From the NCBI GenBank assembly GCA_946902875.1, contig OX336345.1, positions 22,537,395 to 22,601,394 of the forward strand: a DNA stretch of 64,000 nt, written 5' to 3'. The notes beneath the pieces were generated by a model, which was not told the DNA's origin, did no database searches, and worked only from the letters and a program-made list of their open reading frames with translations. This document shows positions 19,860 through 31,515 of this stretch, piece by piece (positions within the stretch are counted from its first letter, which is position 1; the number at the start of each line of letters is the position of its first letter). The DNA comes from Nematopogon swammerdamellus (taxonomy: Eukaryota; Arthropoda; Insecta; Lepidoptera; Adelidae). The position numbers were made by a program, and so were the translations under genes.

Positions 19860-20515
19860 CCAACAGTTTATGTATACTAAAACACAAATTGAGCCTGTCC
19901 ACCCTCGTCTGCAATTCCCTTCGCAATTCCTAGTTCTGATCACACTCTATCAGCAAAATGATACATGTCATCCGGCTTGTTACGCCCAAATCTCTCTTTT
20001 TATCAGGAATTTAAATTTATTCAATGGAATGTGGCTAGAACAACGAGGTATAAAATTAAATTATTTAATCATATAAATTTGAACACACGGCAACTGTCGC
20101 CCAACTTATTTAAAAACTACATTAAACATTTTTTAACTCTTAATCCACTTTATAATATTAATGAATTTTATAGCATACAATTTTAAATTATATTTAATTT
20201 AAATATTTTTAATTCAATTTACTATTATAATTTAATTTATGTGCGGGTCTGTGTGTGTGGGGATGTCTATGTATGTGTGATTGAGAATTTGACTTTGTTC
20301 TACTGAAGATGTGTAAATTTGGAATCTACCACTAATTAATTATGTGCGATATTGCTTTTATTTTATTATTGTAATGATATTTTAATTTTGGATTATTTTA
20401 TAATTTTTTTTTAATCTTAGACGTGTCCCATAGTGGAACAATTTTATTTATATAAAATTGTATAAACCCACTCAACGGGAAATAAACGATTTTGACTTTG
20501 ACTTTTGACTATGGC
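19860..20515 (+). mobile_element. Probable LINE 3' region with TTTGAC tail
   Basis: The frame 19870-20076 is plausible as a decayed reverse-transcriptase tail. The region becomes AT-rich and ends GGAAATAAACGATTTTGACT followed by TTGACTTTTGACT, a simple-repeat end common in insect non-LTR elements. The clade is uncertain. Confidence 0.45.
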
Positions 20516-20639
20516 TAGAACGCAGTCCTGCGGCCAGCACTTACTTCGTGTTGTTCCAAAAATATGGCACATACTAATATTAACGAAATAACTGCACTCG
20601 GAAAAGCACCCGAACGTAAGGAAATAAATAATAAGAAAT

Positions 20640-21052
20640 GTATTAACGAGCTCGACAAAAATCGCTCAATCGCGAGTTTTACTCACGCACGGAGGTTTCC
20701 GTAGATCCGCTAAACCATACCTATAAAAAACCATAAATCCGTCTATCTTTTGTATCTGCCATACAAAACTGCCCGTTTTTTTACGAGGCCATTTATGATC
20801 GAGTAACGTAAACATCATTGATTGTTAGCACGTTTCTTGTATGGGGACCCCCTTATCTTTTATTTTTTGCTTATGTTATTATTTGTTGGCGTACCGTCAC
20901 TAGAACACATATTCTGTGAAAATTTCAACCGGCTATCTATTACGGTTCAAAAGATACGCCCTAGGACAGACGGACGGACAGAAAGACAAACGGACAGACA
21001 GACGCTGCAGGCTCAGTAATAGGCTTCCGTATGGATACAGAACCCTAAAAAG
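20640..21052 (+). repeat. GTGCGAGTCG interspersed repeat, full-length diverged
   Basis: AAAAATCGCTCAATCGCGAG near the start, GAACACATATTCTGTGAA, a GGACAGACGGACGGACAG tract, CAGGCTCAGTAATAGGC and closing CAGAACCCTAAAAA. Confidence 0.75.
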
Positions 21053-21475
21053 CATATTCAATAATCACAGCCGCATGTATCAATGCTAAATTAACAGTCA
21101 TTAGCGATACAATACCGAGGAATGAAAGCACAATTTATTTAATTGAAATGAATCGACGCCCGAAACATGTGCCAAACAATCGCATAGCACAGTGCGCGAG
21201 TACTGAGTACGTACATCAGAGGAAATGTGAAAGTGTACATGCGCCGGCGCCGCCACTGCCTAACATGGAGCTCCAGCAACGTGGATAGCATTTCACTTAA
21301 CCCTGGCGTGACTCCTCATAAATACGTGCATGCCAATTGAATGCAATCATTCAACCGTCACTGGACACTGAACAAAAGATTTAATTTTAAAAGAGCTAAT
21401 CTATCTCTCTTGCAGCATCTCTTCTCTATCAAGTTCTTCTCATCTCTTCTTTCATCTATCTCTTCTCTACTATTA
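21053..21475. other. Unassigned
   Basis: Unique-looking DNA with a short GC-rich piece (CATGCGCCGGCGCCGCC at 21239-21255) and a CTCTTCTCT-rich stretch at 21405-21470. Confidence 0.35.
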
Positions 21476-21624
21476 TAAAGCGCAACGTCTTTTTATCTGT
21501 CTGTAACAGGTAAAATCGAAAACTTTGTAGTAAAGTTTTTTTTTTGCTCTATCGTAAAAACTGTTATACATCGTCAAACTTCCTGTGATTATAGTGGAAA
21601 TTGTAAAGCAAAAAAAATAACAAA

Positions 21625-21955
21625 TAATAAAACCCGAACAATTACGTACTACAATACTGAAGGGGATACAACTGTGGGGGACAACCAGCAACAGTAACGT
21701 GGAAATCCTTCAGAGATTCCAAAACAAAATTCTAAGAGACATCGCACGTGCTCCCTGGTTTACAAAAAACTCCGAAGTCCACGATTACCTGGAAATGCCA
21801 ACAGTCAAGGATTAAATCAGACAATTCAACAAAAAGTATAAAAAACGCCTGGCGACGCATCCCAACAGACTGGCCTCCGATCTTTTGATCGAGAGAAGCT
21901 ACACCAATAGGCTAAAACGCTATCACATCCTTGCACTGGAGGATAGGACATAAAT
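21625..21955 (+). mobile_element. Jockey-type LINE ORF2 C-terminal pseudogene
   Basis: Conceptual translation gives phrases such as QLWGTTSNSNVEILQRFQ, ILRDIARAPWFTKNSEV and THPNRLASDLL, the post-RT C-terminal region of Jockey-clade retrotransposons. At least one in-frame stop (after PTVKD) and frame damage show it is dead, and the catalytic domain is missing. Confidence 0.75.
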
Positions 21956-22079
21956 AAGCACGTAGAGGACCAGACATACGAGGAGGGCTATCAATGGATG
22001 CCTCGACTCACACGACCAAACTCACACAGAAAATCTGCTTATGGTCACATTTCGATTGCAGATGGTGCAAGCACCAAAA

Positions 22080-22148
22080 AAAAAAAAATTACGTGGTGAT
22101 ACGAAAACCTTGGTACGCGAGTCGGACTCGAACTTGGCCGGTTTCTAT
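22080..22148 (-). repeat. 5' fragment of GTGCGAGTCG repeat
   Basis: Minus-strand AAACCGGCCAAGTTCGAGTC and GCGTACCAAGG-like pieces. Confidence 0.65.
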
Positions 22149-23735
22149 TTTTAAACAATGACATCAAATTAATCTATTAGTGATAGAGCTATTCTGTCAT
22201 CACTCATCGTACATAATGATATCATTAAACCAGGAATGGAACCATGGAACTGAATTCAAATGCACGATAGCATTGCCTGTCGTTCGGTCGTAACCGGGTT
22301 GCGCTTGGAAAACAATCGCGCACTTGTTTCCGCATAAGGAAGACCGAATTCAGCACAATATCCACTGATATGGAGAGCTGGTTCTGTGTATGGAAGTCAC
22401 CGCACCACTGGCACAGAGGCTCGTGAACACCTCGTGGCTCCTGAATGGTTGTTGTTAACCAACGCCCAATGAGATATCTAGAAAGTGGCCTGTTACAATA
22501 AGTGCACGATCACGTGCCATAAGAAACATTAAGATGGAAAATTAAGTACGAACACTTTTATTTTACTACATTATTGTGTGAATTTGGATCACCACGGTCT
22601 TTTTGCCTTCGACGACGTTTTAAAGATGAACTGTACGCGCCAATCCTACCTAAGTGTCTCGACTAAATACATTTATAAATACTACATTGTAGTACGTTTA
22701 ATTTACTAACATAATTAAGTTGATACAATTTACGGATCAGAGTTTGACAAAGCCTCTTTACACCTTTAATAAGAATTTGTAATCAAAGCTCTCAGTAAAA
22801 TTGTTAATCTTGCTCTCGAGCTGGGCCTTCGATATACTGCAGGAGATGTTATTATCTGGCTGGTCACTAAAATACTTGTTTAAAAAAACAGAAAACAGCT
22901 ATCTCAAAACAAGACTTACGGAGCGACCGTCTTCAAATGTTTTGTTTACTTAGGAATGCGTATGATGATGATGGATGATGAAATGAAGAATGTAGCGATA
23001 ATAAATAATCACTTTGAAAAAAAAAACAGTACACGATCACAAAATGTAGGGTGATAGATAATAGTTTGTTTTATCAACATATTAACTATATAAAATTTTG
23101 AATAACAGAATAGAAGTAGATGCCACCATGCTGAATGCATTCCCAAAGATCGAGATCGAATATTCGCTAATCTCAAGAAAGAACAATGCGGATATCAGCC
23201 ACGCTCTGGTTCCTCCGTCTTCGATGAAGCGTTCGATAGGCTAGACCAACGCCGGCCACCGACGTCGTCGTCGCGTCGGCTCTCAACAATCGAATGCTAA
23301 TTAAACGAATAAACCACTGATCGACTGGCTCGAGATCGGAGCTTCAACGGGCCGCAACAGATAGCCATACATAAGAAAACTAGAGAGAATAGTCAGGGGA
23401 ATTATCAATTCGCACCACATACACGAGTTCATCGACTCATCAAACGCCTGCAAATAAACCAACGTTGAACTAGTATGATTGAACTCCTTGTCCCAGACCC
23501 TGAATACGTTTAGTTCTCCTTCCAGCTGCTATAATGTTTTTGTATTAAGCATTTTTAATAATTTCTTATTTAATTATTTTTGTTTTTTACTTCGCAGATA
23601 TTTTGTTTTGTTTTGTGTGGTGTCTGCCTTCTTTCTTTCTATCTTTTTGTTTATTACAATTTTATAAATCAGCTCGTTCTAATAATATCATAATTAATTT
23701 TAAACGTCGTGAATATATTGACACATTAATTTATA
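22149..23735. other. Gene-poor spacer
   Basis: No gene or strong repeat recognised across 1.6 kb. The stretch 22650-22880 is the inverted partner of the unnamed repeat at 10540-10860. Short frames (for example 23479-23667) are Phe/Leu/Ser-rich AT translations. Confidence 0.4.
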
Positions 23736-23738
23736 AAT

Positions 23739-23969
23739 ATGGATATCGAATTATTTAAAAACACTTCCGTCTACTTATTTTTTATTTGTGCGTATCGCAA
23801 TAAAAAGCGATTCACCCAAAGGTGTGCCTCATCTAATTATAATCCAGGTATCCTTTTAAGGCACATCCACAAAAACGAATCCTTGGACCGCCAAAAACGT
23901 TATCCTGCAACGGGTCAACCATTAATCTTGTACAAGGAAACCATAATTATTCCAAATGATGACACCTGA
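23739..23969 (+). other. Unrecognised 76-codon open frame
   Basis: The translation is compositionally varied (RNKKRFTQRCASSNYNPG, DRQKRYPATGQPLILYKET) with a stop at 23967. No domain or partner is recognised. It might be a decayed exon or transposon remnant, and there is no evidence of expression. Confidence 0.2.
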
Positions 23970-24042
23970 ATAAAACCAGGTGTAATATAAATAAAACATT
24001 TTAGCGTCATAAACTTGTAAAATATAGTTAGCGCGACACAAG

Positions 24043-24315
24043 TTAAATTTCCAACTGAATTTTCATGTGTGGTAAGAACCAACTGTTAACCAGACATAAA
24101 TATTGCCAGACTTCTTCACAAGGATCGCAAGGTACTCCAATAGGCACGAAATGTTTTGAAGTGATGGCTTCAAATTGTATAGGACAGCAGACAATAATTA
24201 AACTGTACATTTCAAGAAATTGAGAACTTTCTTTCCGTCTATCCTTGGGTGATTGATGAAGAAGCAAGTGAATCTTTAGGTGACGAGGATCACAATTATA
24301 TAATAACAGAACACA
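24043..24315 (-). other. Unrecognised Cys-rich open frame
   Basis: From the ATG at 24267 the minus-strand frame gives 74 residues, and it stays open upstream to about 24310. It includes VCCPIQFEAITSK and GVPCDPCEEVWQYLCLVN. The opposite strand also has a varied 50-codon stretch, so the coding strand is uncertain. Possibly remains of a gene or element; I do not recognise it. Confidence 0.2.
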
Positions 24316-24432
24316 ATTATAATAACAGATATATAATAAATAACAGAAACAAGCAGGGACAGTAGCTCTAAAGTTAACAATTCGTATGAAGGACCTCTAC
24401 TTCGTGTGGATCAATGCAAATCAGCTTTTTTT

Positions 24433-24836
24433 TTTGTTATGTAATCCGGTATGGGTGGCTGAGTTGGAGGGGCTCGCATGCTCCGACCAGCCAATATCAC
24501 CTCCGAGAAGGTAGGTGCCATACCGGAGACTTCCCAGGATTGCTGGCTATATACTGGACTAGAGGAGAACACAGCCGAGGCTGCTATGCGGCCATCTTAC
24601 ATCCAGTACGGTGGTACCAACCCAGTCGGCTACAATTTGAGCCTACCACCTAGTAAGGGGCAAGGGAAGGGGCCTACAGTTTTACACCGGTTCCGAACGG
24701 TGAAGCAGCAGGTGTAGGTATGCACGTAAATTTTTTCGTCAGAAAAAACTCATTGGTACACGCTAACGGGATTCGAACCGCGGACCTCTCGCATGAGAAG
24801 ACGATGCCCAAACCACTCGGCCACCCGCCGCTTAAT
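24433..24836 (-). repeat. SINE C, full-length copy
   Basis: TTATGTAATCCGGTATGGGT at the 3' end, GGTGGTACCAACCCAGTCGG core, TTTTTTCGTCAGAAAAAACT, and the reversed tRNA-like head ending CGGGATTCGAACCGCGG and CACTCGGCCACCCGC. Paired ORFs here are shadows of the SINE. Confidence 0.93.
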
Positions 24837-25305
24837 GTTCTGTTCAGCTTATGGTTCAGTCGCCCCGTGGGCCCGTGGGATGATCTAATTGTTGGCTGTA
24901 GTCGAGTCGACTGAGAGCGACGAAGCGCTGTTGACTGTAGTAAATGTGGGTGGTACAACCGCACCGACAAGACGAACAGCGTGGGTGGCCGAGATAACAT
25001 CATTGTCTACCGGGAAATCTCTGAGTTCTTTGACGCTTCTCATTGGATAAGGTTATCTATATAGCTACACAATACACGAGCTTATAAAACAAAGCTTCAG
25101 TTCCGTCAAGACAAAAGTCATATATAAAAGAAAAGATTCTAAATAAAAGAGCTAAAGTGATTTGATAATTTGATATATTTATATTGTATTCTAAACAGGA
25201 ATGAGCTACTTCCGTAGCCAAATCGATTCAGAAATTATGAGTAACTTAATTAATAACAAGGTGTAGGTGGTGTGGCTAACTATGTATGTCATTCATACTA
25301 TTCAG
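24837..25305. other. No recognised gene
   Basis: Unassigned spacer. Confidence 0.4.
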
Positions 25306-25309
25306 CAGC

Positions 25310-25645
25310 CACCTTTTTTTTTTTTTATGGAAACTGACACGGTTGGCTACATCACCTACAACATCCGTGATGTCAGCCCATAACACCGGGTGAAATTGGC
25401 GCCACGCCAGTGGTTCCCTTCGGTCGTGCCGGCTACACTGAACTGGACCGAAAACACAAACTATTTACATAGCCGTTTCGACCGACCTTTCGTTCAGTGC
25501 GGTGGTACCAACCCGGGCGGCTTACACCCTACCACCTAGTAATATAAGAAGGGAGTCATATCCCTTAGTCGCCTTTTACGACATACACGGGGAGAGATGC
25601 AGTGGGGCTATTCTTTTAGAGTACTTAGTAGCCCCACACGGTACA
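25310..25645 (-). repeat. SINE A, full-length copy
   Basis: T-run, GGAAACTGACACGGTTGGC, GGTGGTACCAACCCGGGCGG and head ending TAGCCCCACACGGTAC, followed by repeated ACACGGTAC units to 25674. Confidence 0.92.
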
Positions 25646-25689
25646 AAACACGGTACAAAACACGGTACACGGTACCTTTAAATTACTTT

Positions 25690-25865
25690 ACTTTCCTGTC
25701 CAAATATCTGCACTACCCTTGCCATATTTCTTCCTAACTTACTCTCATCAGCATCACCCAAAGGTTGACTGGAAGAAATAACTTTAAGTGATAAGTCCGC
25801 CTTTGCACGCTACTTATTTTATCGTCTACTGCATAACGTCCGCTTTCTATTGCTCTTCTGTACGT
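25690..25865 (+). mobile_element. LINE 3' tail fragment
   Basis: CACCCAAAGGTTGACTGGAA followed by GATAAGTCCGCCTTTGCAC, the last codons and 3' end of a common lepidopteran LINE. A related minus-strand piece is at 62345-62455 (CCAGCCAACCTTTGGGTGAT). Confidence 0.6.
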
Positions 25866-25878
25866 TATCTTCTTATTG

Positions 25879-25925
25879 TTTACTAGCTTTTGCCCGCGGC
25901 TTCGCTCGCGTGAAATTCGTATTTA
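25879..25925 (-). mobile_element. Helitron-like H terminus
   Basis: TACTAGCTTTTGCCCGCGGC followed by TTCGCTCGCGTGAAATTCG. Confidence 0.65.
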
Positions 25926-26480
25926 AGGCGGTGACAAACGCCAAATACGCAAAACATGCAAAAAGTGCGACAAAGAAGGTCCAAAACTGACCAATTGACA
26001 CACATTCAGAAAATTAAAAAAATACCAACCTATATTTTGGTTCCTTACCAACAAAGTGCATTGCTGGTTTTTTTAATAATGAGTAAAAGTAAGTAATAAA
26101 CATAAAATTAAAAATATATAAAAAAAGCATGAATTTTTGAAAATCTGAGTATGTGTGTATTATTACAATTTTACAATACCACCGATTCAAAGGTCACAAA
26201 GCTCTGAGAAAACTCTATTCAATTTTTTTTATTATTTTATCCACGAAAGGAGATAAAAATAAAAAACAAAAAACGCCTACATGAAATTATTGACGTAATT
26301 CTTCAGTCGGAAGGGTAAAATTTTTGCCTTCGTCAATTTAGCAGGCACTTCAATACTAGATACAATTTTAGTTCCGGGCTCGCTTGCTCGCTCCTGCCCT
26401 GCTGCGCCCGCGTGTCGGTCGTCATTTCTGTCTTCTGTGTTTGGATCGAATGGAAAAAAGATAGGTGGTTAGGTATATTT
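25926..26480. other. No recognised gene
   Basis: AT-rich spacer with a GC-rich patch at 26380-26415. Confidence 0.4.
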
Positions 26481-26483
26481 GTA

Positions 26484-26865
26484 CCGTGTGGGATGGTAAT
26501 TTAAAATAATAGCCCCACTGCATCTCTCCCCGTGCATGTCGTAAAAGGCGACTGAGGGATTTTTTTATGTAAACTGACACAGTTTGCTATATCACCTATA
26601 ACATCCGTGATGTCAGCCCATAACACCGGGTGAACTTAGGTGCCATGTCAGTGCTTCCCTTTGGTCGTGCCGGCTACACTAAACTGGACGGAAAATACAA
26701 ACTATTTCGGGATATGACTCCCTTCTTTTTTTCCGTCCAGTTCAGTGAAGCCGGTACGACCGAAGAAAAGCACTGACATAGCACCTACTTCACCAGTTGT
26801 TACGAGCTGACATCTCGGATGTTGTATTGTAGGTGATGTTGCCACCGTGTCATTTTCCGTACCAG
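26484..26865. repeat. Cluster of three SINE A fragments
   Basis: A plus-strand head (26484-26560, ACCGTGTGGGATGGTAATTT), a minus-strand 3' half (26565-26710, AACTGACACAGTTTGCTATA) and a plus-strand 3' half (26728-26860, TTTTCCGTCCAGTTCAGTGA) lie end to end. Nested or rearranged insertions are the likely cause. Confidence 0.8.
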
Positions 26866-26999
26866 TATACAGTACGACCGTATCAGTAATATCTCTCTTC
26901 TGTGGTATCTATCAGTATACGCTCCGGTACGTAACTTGACGGGGCGTTATATGCATGGCTTTCGTTGGTATAACCACATAATAACTAATAGGTACTGTG

Positions 27000-27290
27000 G
27001 TATAACCATAGAATACTTATAATACTGGCGTATAGAAGCGACGCTCCGCCTCGAAGCGAGTTTGCTTCCCCCCGCGCCCCGCAGCCCGCGAGCGCTGTCT
27101 GGTCGACTTCTGGCGGACGGCTAGTCAGGCTGGCACCGACTGTCGAGAGGAGAGCGAGCGCACCTTCGAGAGGGAGTAGTAGCTACTTACACGTAACGTA
27201 CGCGCGCGGTTCTTTCGCACTCACAGCACAGAACAACGATCGGGCCGACCGCGCCCGCGCGCGCGGTGGACTTCAAACCTCCTTGTTCGC
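27000..27290. other. GC-rich single-copy stretch
   Basis: CCCCGCGCCCCGCAGCCCGC and GGGCCGACCGCGCCCGCGCG lie in otherwise AT-rich DNA. No ORF or repeat is recognised. A CpG-rich promoter is possible but unsupported. Confidence 0.25.
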
Positions 27291-27309
27291 ACTTACTTAG
27301 AGATGCAAG

Positions 27310-27385
27310 GCGCAATTTTGCACAAAAATTTCACTTGAAATTTTGCAGTGAAATTTTGCACTTTCTGCAAAATTACTGTGAAATT
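27310..27385. repeat. AAATTTTGCA-rich flank of the satellite palindrome
   Basis: Repeated GAAATTTTGCAGTGAAATTT-like words. The reverse complement of this motif (TTTCACTGCAAAATT) lies just beyond the other side of the array at about 30910-30925, so the flanks also form an inverted pair. Confidence 0.6.
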
Positions 27386-27462
27386 TTCATTCTTATGTGA
27401 AATAATGAAATTTATGTTACACAAATCAGATATCAATTTGGTTTCTTATTCTTCTTCTTGAG

Positions 27463-27650
27463 TCAATTTTAATGTCCTACTACTGAGCGCAAGCCTTTCC
27501 CATGAACATGGAAGGGAATTGTTATACATTTCCACGTGACAAGCTGGATTGGAAGCGGTGTCCACAACAATTTTATATGTACTGCTGTGCACAGGTTTCC
27601 TCACGGTGTTTTCCTTCACCGGAGCGAATCTTAATCATATGAACATTTAA
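27463..27650 (+). repeat. RTE/SINE-type 3' repeat fragment
   Basis: TGTCCTACTACTGAGCGCAA and GCACAGGTTTCCTCACGGTG with TTTTCCTTCACCG are familiar lepidopteran interspersed repeat words. The exact family is not determined. Confidence 0.5.
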
Positions 27651-27654
27651 AAAA

Positions 27655-29635
27655 AGTGGCCGCCATTTTGAACTTTTTAGTTACTGGACCGATTGCTTTC
27701 AAAGTCGATATCTGGGTGTCTGTGTGGGCTCTGAATACGAATCCGTTGTCAAAATTTAAAAAAAGTGGCCGCCATTTTGAACTTTTTAGTTACTGGACCG
27801 ATTGCTTTCAAAGTCGATATCTGGGTGTCTGTGTGGGCTCTGAATACGAATCCGTTGTCAAAATTTAAAAAAAGCGGCTGCCATTTTGAACTTATTAGTT
27901 ACTGGACCGATTGCTTTCAAAGTCGATATCTGGGTGTCTGTGTGGGCTCTGAATACGAATCCGTTGTCAAAATTTAAAAAAAGCGGCTGCCATTTTGAAC
28001 TTTTTAGTTACTGGACCGATTGCTTTCAAAGTCGATATCTGGGTGTCTGTGTGGGCTCTGAATACGAATCCGTTGTCAAAATTTAAAAAAAGTGGCCGCC
28101 ATTTTGAACTTTTTAGTTACTGGACCGATTGCTTTCAAAGTCGATATCTGGGTGTCTGTGTGGGCTCTGAATACGAATCCGTTGTCAAAATTTAAAAAAA
28201 GCGGCTGCCATTTTGAACTTTTTAGTTACTGGACCGATTGCTTTCAAAGTCGATATCTGGGTGTCTGTGTGGGCTCTGAATACGAATCCGTTGTCAAAAT
28301 TTAAAAAAAGTGGCCGCCATTTTGAACTTTTTAGTTACTGGACCGATTGCTTTCAAAGTCGATATCTGGGTGTCTGTGTGGGCTCTGAATACGAATCCGT
28401 TGTCAAAATTAAAAAAAAGCGGCTGCCATTTTGAACTTTTTAGTTACTGGACCGATTGCTTTCAAAGTCGATATCTGGGTGTCTGTGTGGGCTCTGAATA
28501 CGAATCCGTTGTCAAAATTTAAAAAAAGTGGCCGCCATTTTGAACTTTTTAGTTACTGGACCGATTGCTTTCAAAGTCGATATCTGGGTGTCTGTGTGGG
28601 CTCTGAATACGAATCCGTTGTCAAAATTTAAAAAAAGTGGCCGCCATTTTGAACTTTTTAGTTACTGGACCGATTGCTTTCAAAGTCGATATCTGGGTGT
28701 CTGTGTGGACTCTGAATACGAATCCGTTGTCAAAATTTAAAAAAGTGGCCGCCATTTTGAACTTTTTAGTTACTGGACCGATTGCTTTCAAAGTCGATAT
28801 CTGGGTGTCTGTGTGGACTCTGAATACGAATCCGTTGTCAAAATTTAAAAAAAGTGGCCGCCATTTTGAACTTTTTAGTTACTGGACCGATTGCTTTCAA
28901 AGTCGATATCTGGGTGTCTGTGTGGACTCTGAATACGAATCCGTTGTCAAAATTTAAAAAAAGTGGCCGCCATTTTGAACTTTTTAGTTACTGGACCGAT
29001 TGCTTTCAAAGTCGATATCTGGGTGTCTGTGTGGACTCTGAATACGAATCCGTTGTCAAAATTTAAAAAAGTGGCCGCCATTTTGAACTTTTTAGTTACT
29101 GGACCGATTGCTTTCAAAGTCGATATCTGGGTGTCTGTGTGGACTCTGAATACGAATCCGTTGTCAAAATTTAAAAAAAGCGGCTGCCATTTTGAACTTC
29201 TTAGTTACTGGACCGATTGCTTTCAAAATCGATATCTGGGTGTCTGTGTGGGCTCTGAATACGAATCTGTAGTGAACATTTAAAAAAAGTTGCCGCCATT
29301 TTGAACTTTTTAATTACTGGACCGATTGATTTCAAAATCGATATCTGGGTGTTTGTGTGGACTCTGAATACAAATATGTAGTGAATATTTAAAAAAAGTT
29401 GCCGCCATTTTGACCTTTTTAGTTATTCGACCGATTGCTTTCAAAATCAATATCTGGGTGTCTGTGTGGGCTCTGAATACGAATCCGTTGTCAAAATTTA
29501 AAAAAAGTGGCCGCCATTTTGAACTTTTTAGTTACTGGACCGATTGCTTTCAAAGTCGATATCTGGGTGTCTGTGTGGACTCTGAATACGAATCCGTTTT
29601 CAAAATTTAAAAATAGTTGCCGCCATCTTGCACTT
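27655..29635 (+). repeat. 109-bp satellite, forward array (about 18 units)
   Basis: Tandem monomers of 109 bp with words GTGGCCGCCATTTTGAACTT, TTACTGGACCGATTGCTTTC and CTGGGTGTCTGTGTGGG. Unit starts are close to 27656, 27765, 27874, 27983 and so on. Early units alternate GTGGCCGCC and GCGGCTGCC types; units after about 28640 carry GTGTGGACTC. Because 109 is one more than a multiple of three, all three frames are visited, which creates the staggered 66-106 codon ORFs; these are not genes. Confidence 0.97.
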
Positions 29636-29639
29636 TTTA

Positions 29640-30812
29640 GTTTTGACTACAGATTCATATTTAGAGCCCACACAGACACGCAGATATCTATTTTGAAAGC
29701 AATGGGTCCAGTAACTAAAAAGTTTAAAATGGCGGCCACTTAATTTTGACTACAGATTCGTATTCAGAGCATACACAGACACCCAGACATCGATTTTGAA
29801 AGCAATTGGTCCAGTAACTGAAAAGTTCAAAATGGCGGCCACTTTTTTTAAATTTTGACTACAGATTCGTATTCAGAGCCTACACAGACACCCAGATATC
29901 AATTTTGAAATCAATCGGTCCAGTAACTAAAAAGTTTAAAATGGCGGCCACTTAATTTTGACTACAGATTCGTATTCAGAGCACACACAGACACCCAGAC
30001 ATCGATTTTGAAAGCCATTGGTCCAGTAACTGAAAAGTTCAAAATGGCGGCCACTTTTTTTAAATTTTGACTACAGATTCGTATTCAGAGCCTACACAGA
30101 CACCCAGATATCAATTTTGAAATCAATCGGTCCAGTAACTAAAAAGTTCAAAATGGCGGCCACTTTTTTTTAATTTTGACTACAGATTCGTATTCCGAGC
30201 CCACACAGACACCCAGATATCGATTTTGAAAGCAATCGGTCCAGTAACTGAAAAGTTTAAAATGGCGGCCACTTTTTTTATTTTGATTACAGATTCGTAT
30301 TCAGAGCCTACACAGACACCCAGATATCAATTTTGAAAGCAATCGGTCCAGTAACTAAAAAGTTCAAAATGGCGGCCACTTTTTTTATTTTGATTACAGA
30401 TTCGTATTCAGAGCCTACACAGCCACCCAGATATCAATTTTGAAAGCAATCGGTCCAGTAACTGAAAAGTTCAAAATGGCGGCCACTTTTTTTTATTTTG
30501 ATTACAGATTCGTATTCAGAGCCTACACAGACACCCAGATATCAATTTTGAAAGCAATCGGTCCAGTAACTGAAAAGTTCAAAATGGCGGCCACTTTTTT
30601 TTATTTTGATTACAGATTCGTATTCAGAGCCTACACAGACACCCAGATATCAATTTTGAAAGCAATCGGTCCAGTAACTAAAAAGTTCAAAATGGCGGCC
30701 ACTTTTTTTTAATTTTGATTACAGATTCGTATTCAGAGCCTACACAGACACCCAGATATCAATTTTGAAAGCAATCGGTCCAGTAACTAAAAAGTTCAAA
30801 ATGGCGGCAAGT
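29640..30812 (-). repeat. 109-bp satellite, reverse array (about 11 units)
   Basis: The same monomer in inverted orientation: TTGACTACAGATTCGTATTC, ACACAGACACCCAGATATC, GGTCCAGTAACT and AAAATGGCGGCCACT. Units are more diverged and vary from about 103 to 110 bp. Together with the forward array it makes a palindrome of about 3.1 kb with its switch point near 29638. Confidence 0.97.
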
Positions 30813-30934
30813 ATACATTGAAAATTTCACTTTAGCTTCACATACGATTCGGCTTAAAAATAATAAAAATGGAATACCTATTGCAAAGTTTCCAAAATTT
30901 AGTGAAACTTTCACTGCAAAATTGTCGTTTAGTT

Positions 30935-31290
30935 AGCGAGTAAAAATAAAACATGTGCATATAAGTTGATGTTTTTCTTTTTTTCTTGCCCTCCAATAAT
31001 GTTAAGAGGTACATATACATAGATAGTCATAATTAAAAATGTTTCCTTTTAAATTACATCAAATATAATTTATAATATTGTCCACTACAAACTTCTCATA
31101 AAGAGTGCCAACCCTGTACCCAAGTTATCGAGGTCGCACCAATACACGCAAAGGCGCCCGCGTACGTGAGCAGTAGGTACACATTTTCGGCCGCTTCATA
31201 GAAAATGTGACTAGTGTCACGGGTGTGGTATAACGCTGTCTGCGCTTGAGATGCAAGGACTATAGAACCGTGCCTAAATAAAAGTAGCCT
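30935..31290. other. No recognised gene
   Basis: AT-rich spacer leading into the GC-rich block. Confidence 0.35.
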
Positions 31291-31515
31291 AGCAACAGCG
31301 GCGCGCTGCGGAGCGGGGGCGGCGGCGGCGGCGGCACTGTGGTGGCGCGGAGCGGTGACGACGCGGCGGCGCGGCGCGGCGCGGAGGAGCGGCGGCGCGG
31401 CGCGGAGGAGCGGCTTGTTATTGCTTGCTTGCATGCGTGAGTGGCACGCTGCTACTGAGTTACCGCACCGCACCGCACCCCACCGCACCGTGCCATGCTG
31501 CCGCCGCGCGCGCCG
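31290..31515. other. GC-rich block with GGC/CGCGG simple repeats
   Basis: GCGGCGGCGGCGGC-type and CACCGCACCGCACC-type repeats, high in CpG. The 154-codon minus-strand frame (31096-31560) is Arg/Ala-rich over the repeat, but its C-terminal third (to 31096) is of varied composition. I treat it as probably non-coding. A CpG-type promoter is an alternative. Confidence 0.3.

Noticed and set aside
24760..24836. Functional tRNA gene (GGATTCGAACC word)
   Set aside because: The word belongs to the SINE C head, present in five copies; no complete cloverleaf with a matching acceptor stem can be drawn.
24674..25003. 109-codon minus-strand ORF as a gene
   Set aside because: Most of it overlaps the SINE C head and its unique flank; no domain.
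27655..29743. Series of 66-106 codon ORFs as a repeat-protein gene family
   Set aside because: They are successive frames of one 109-bp satellite; length modulo three explains the staggered starts, and there is no unique coding flank.
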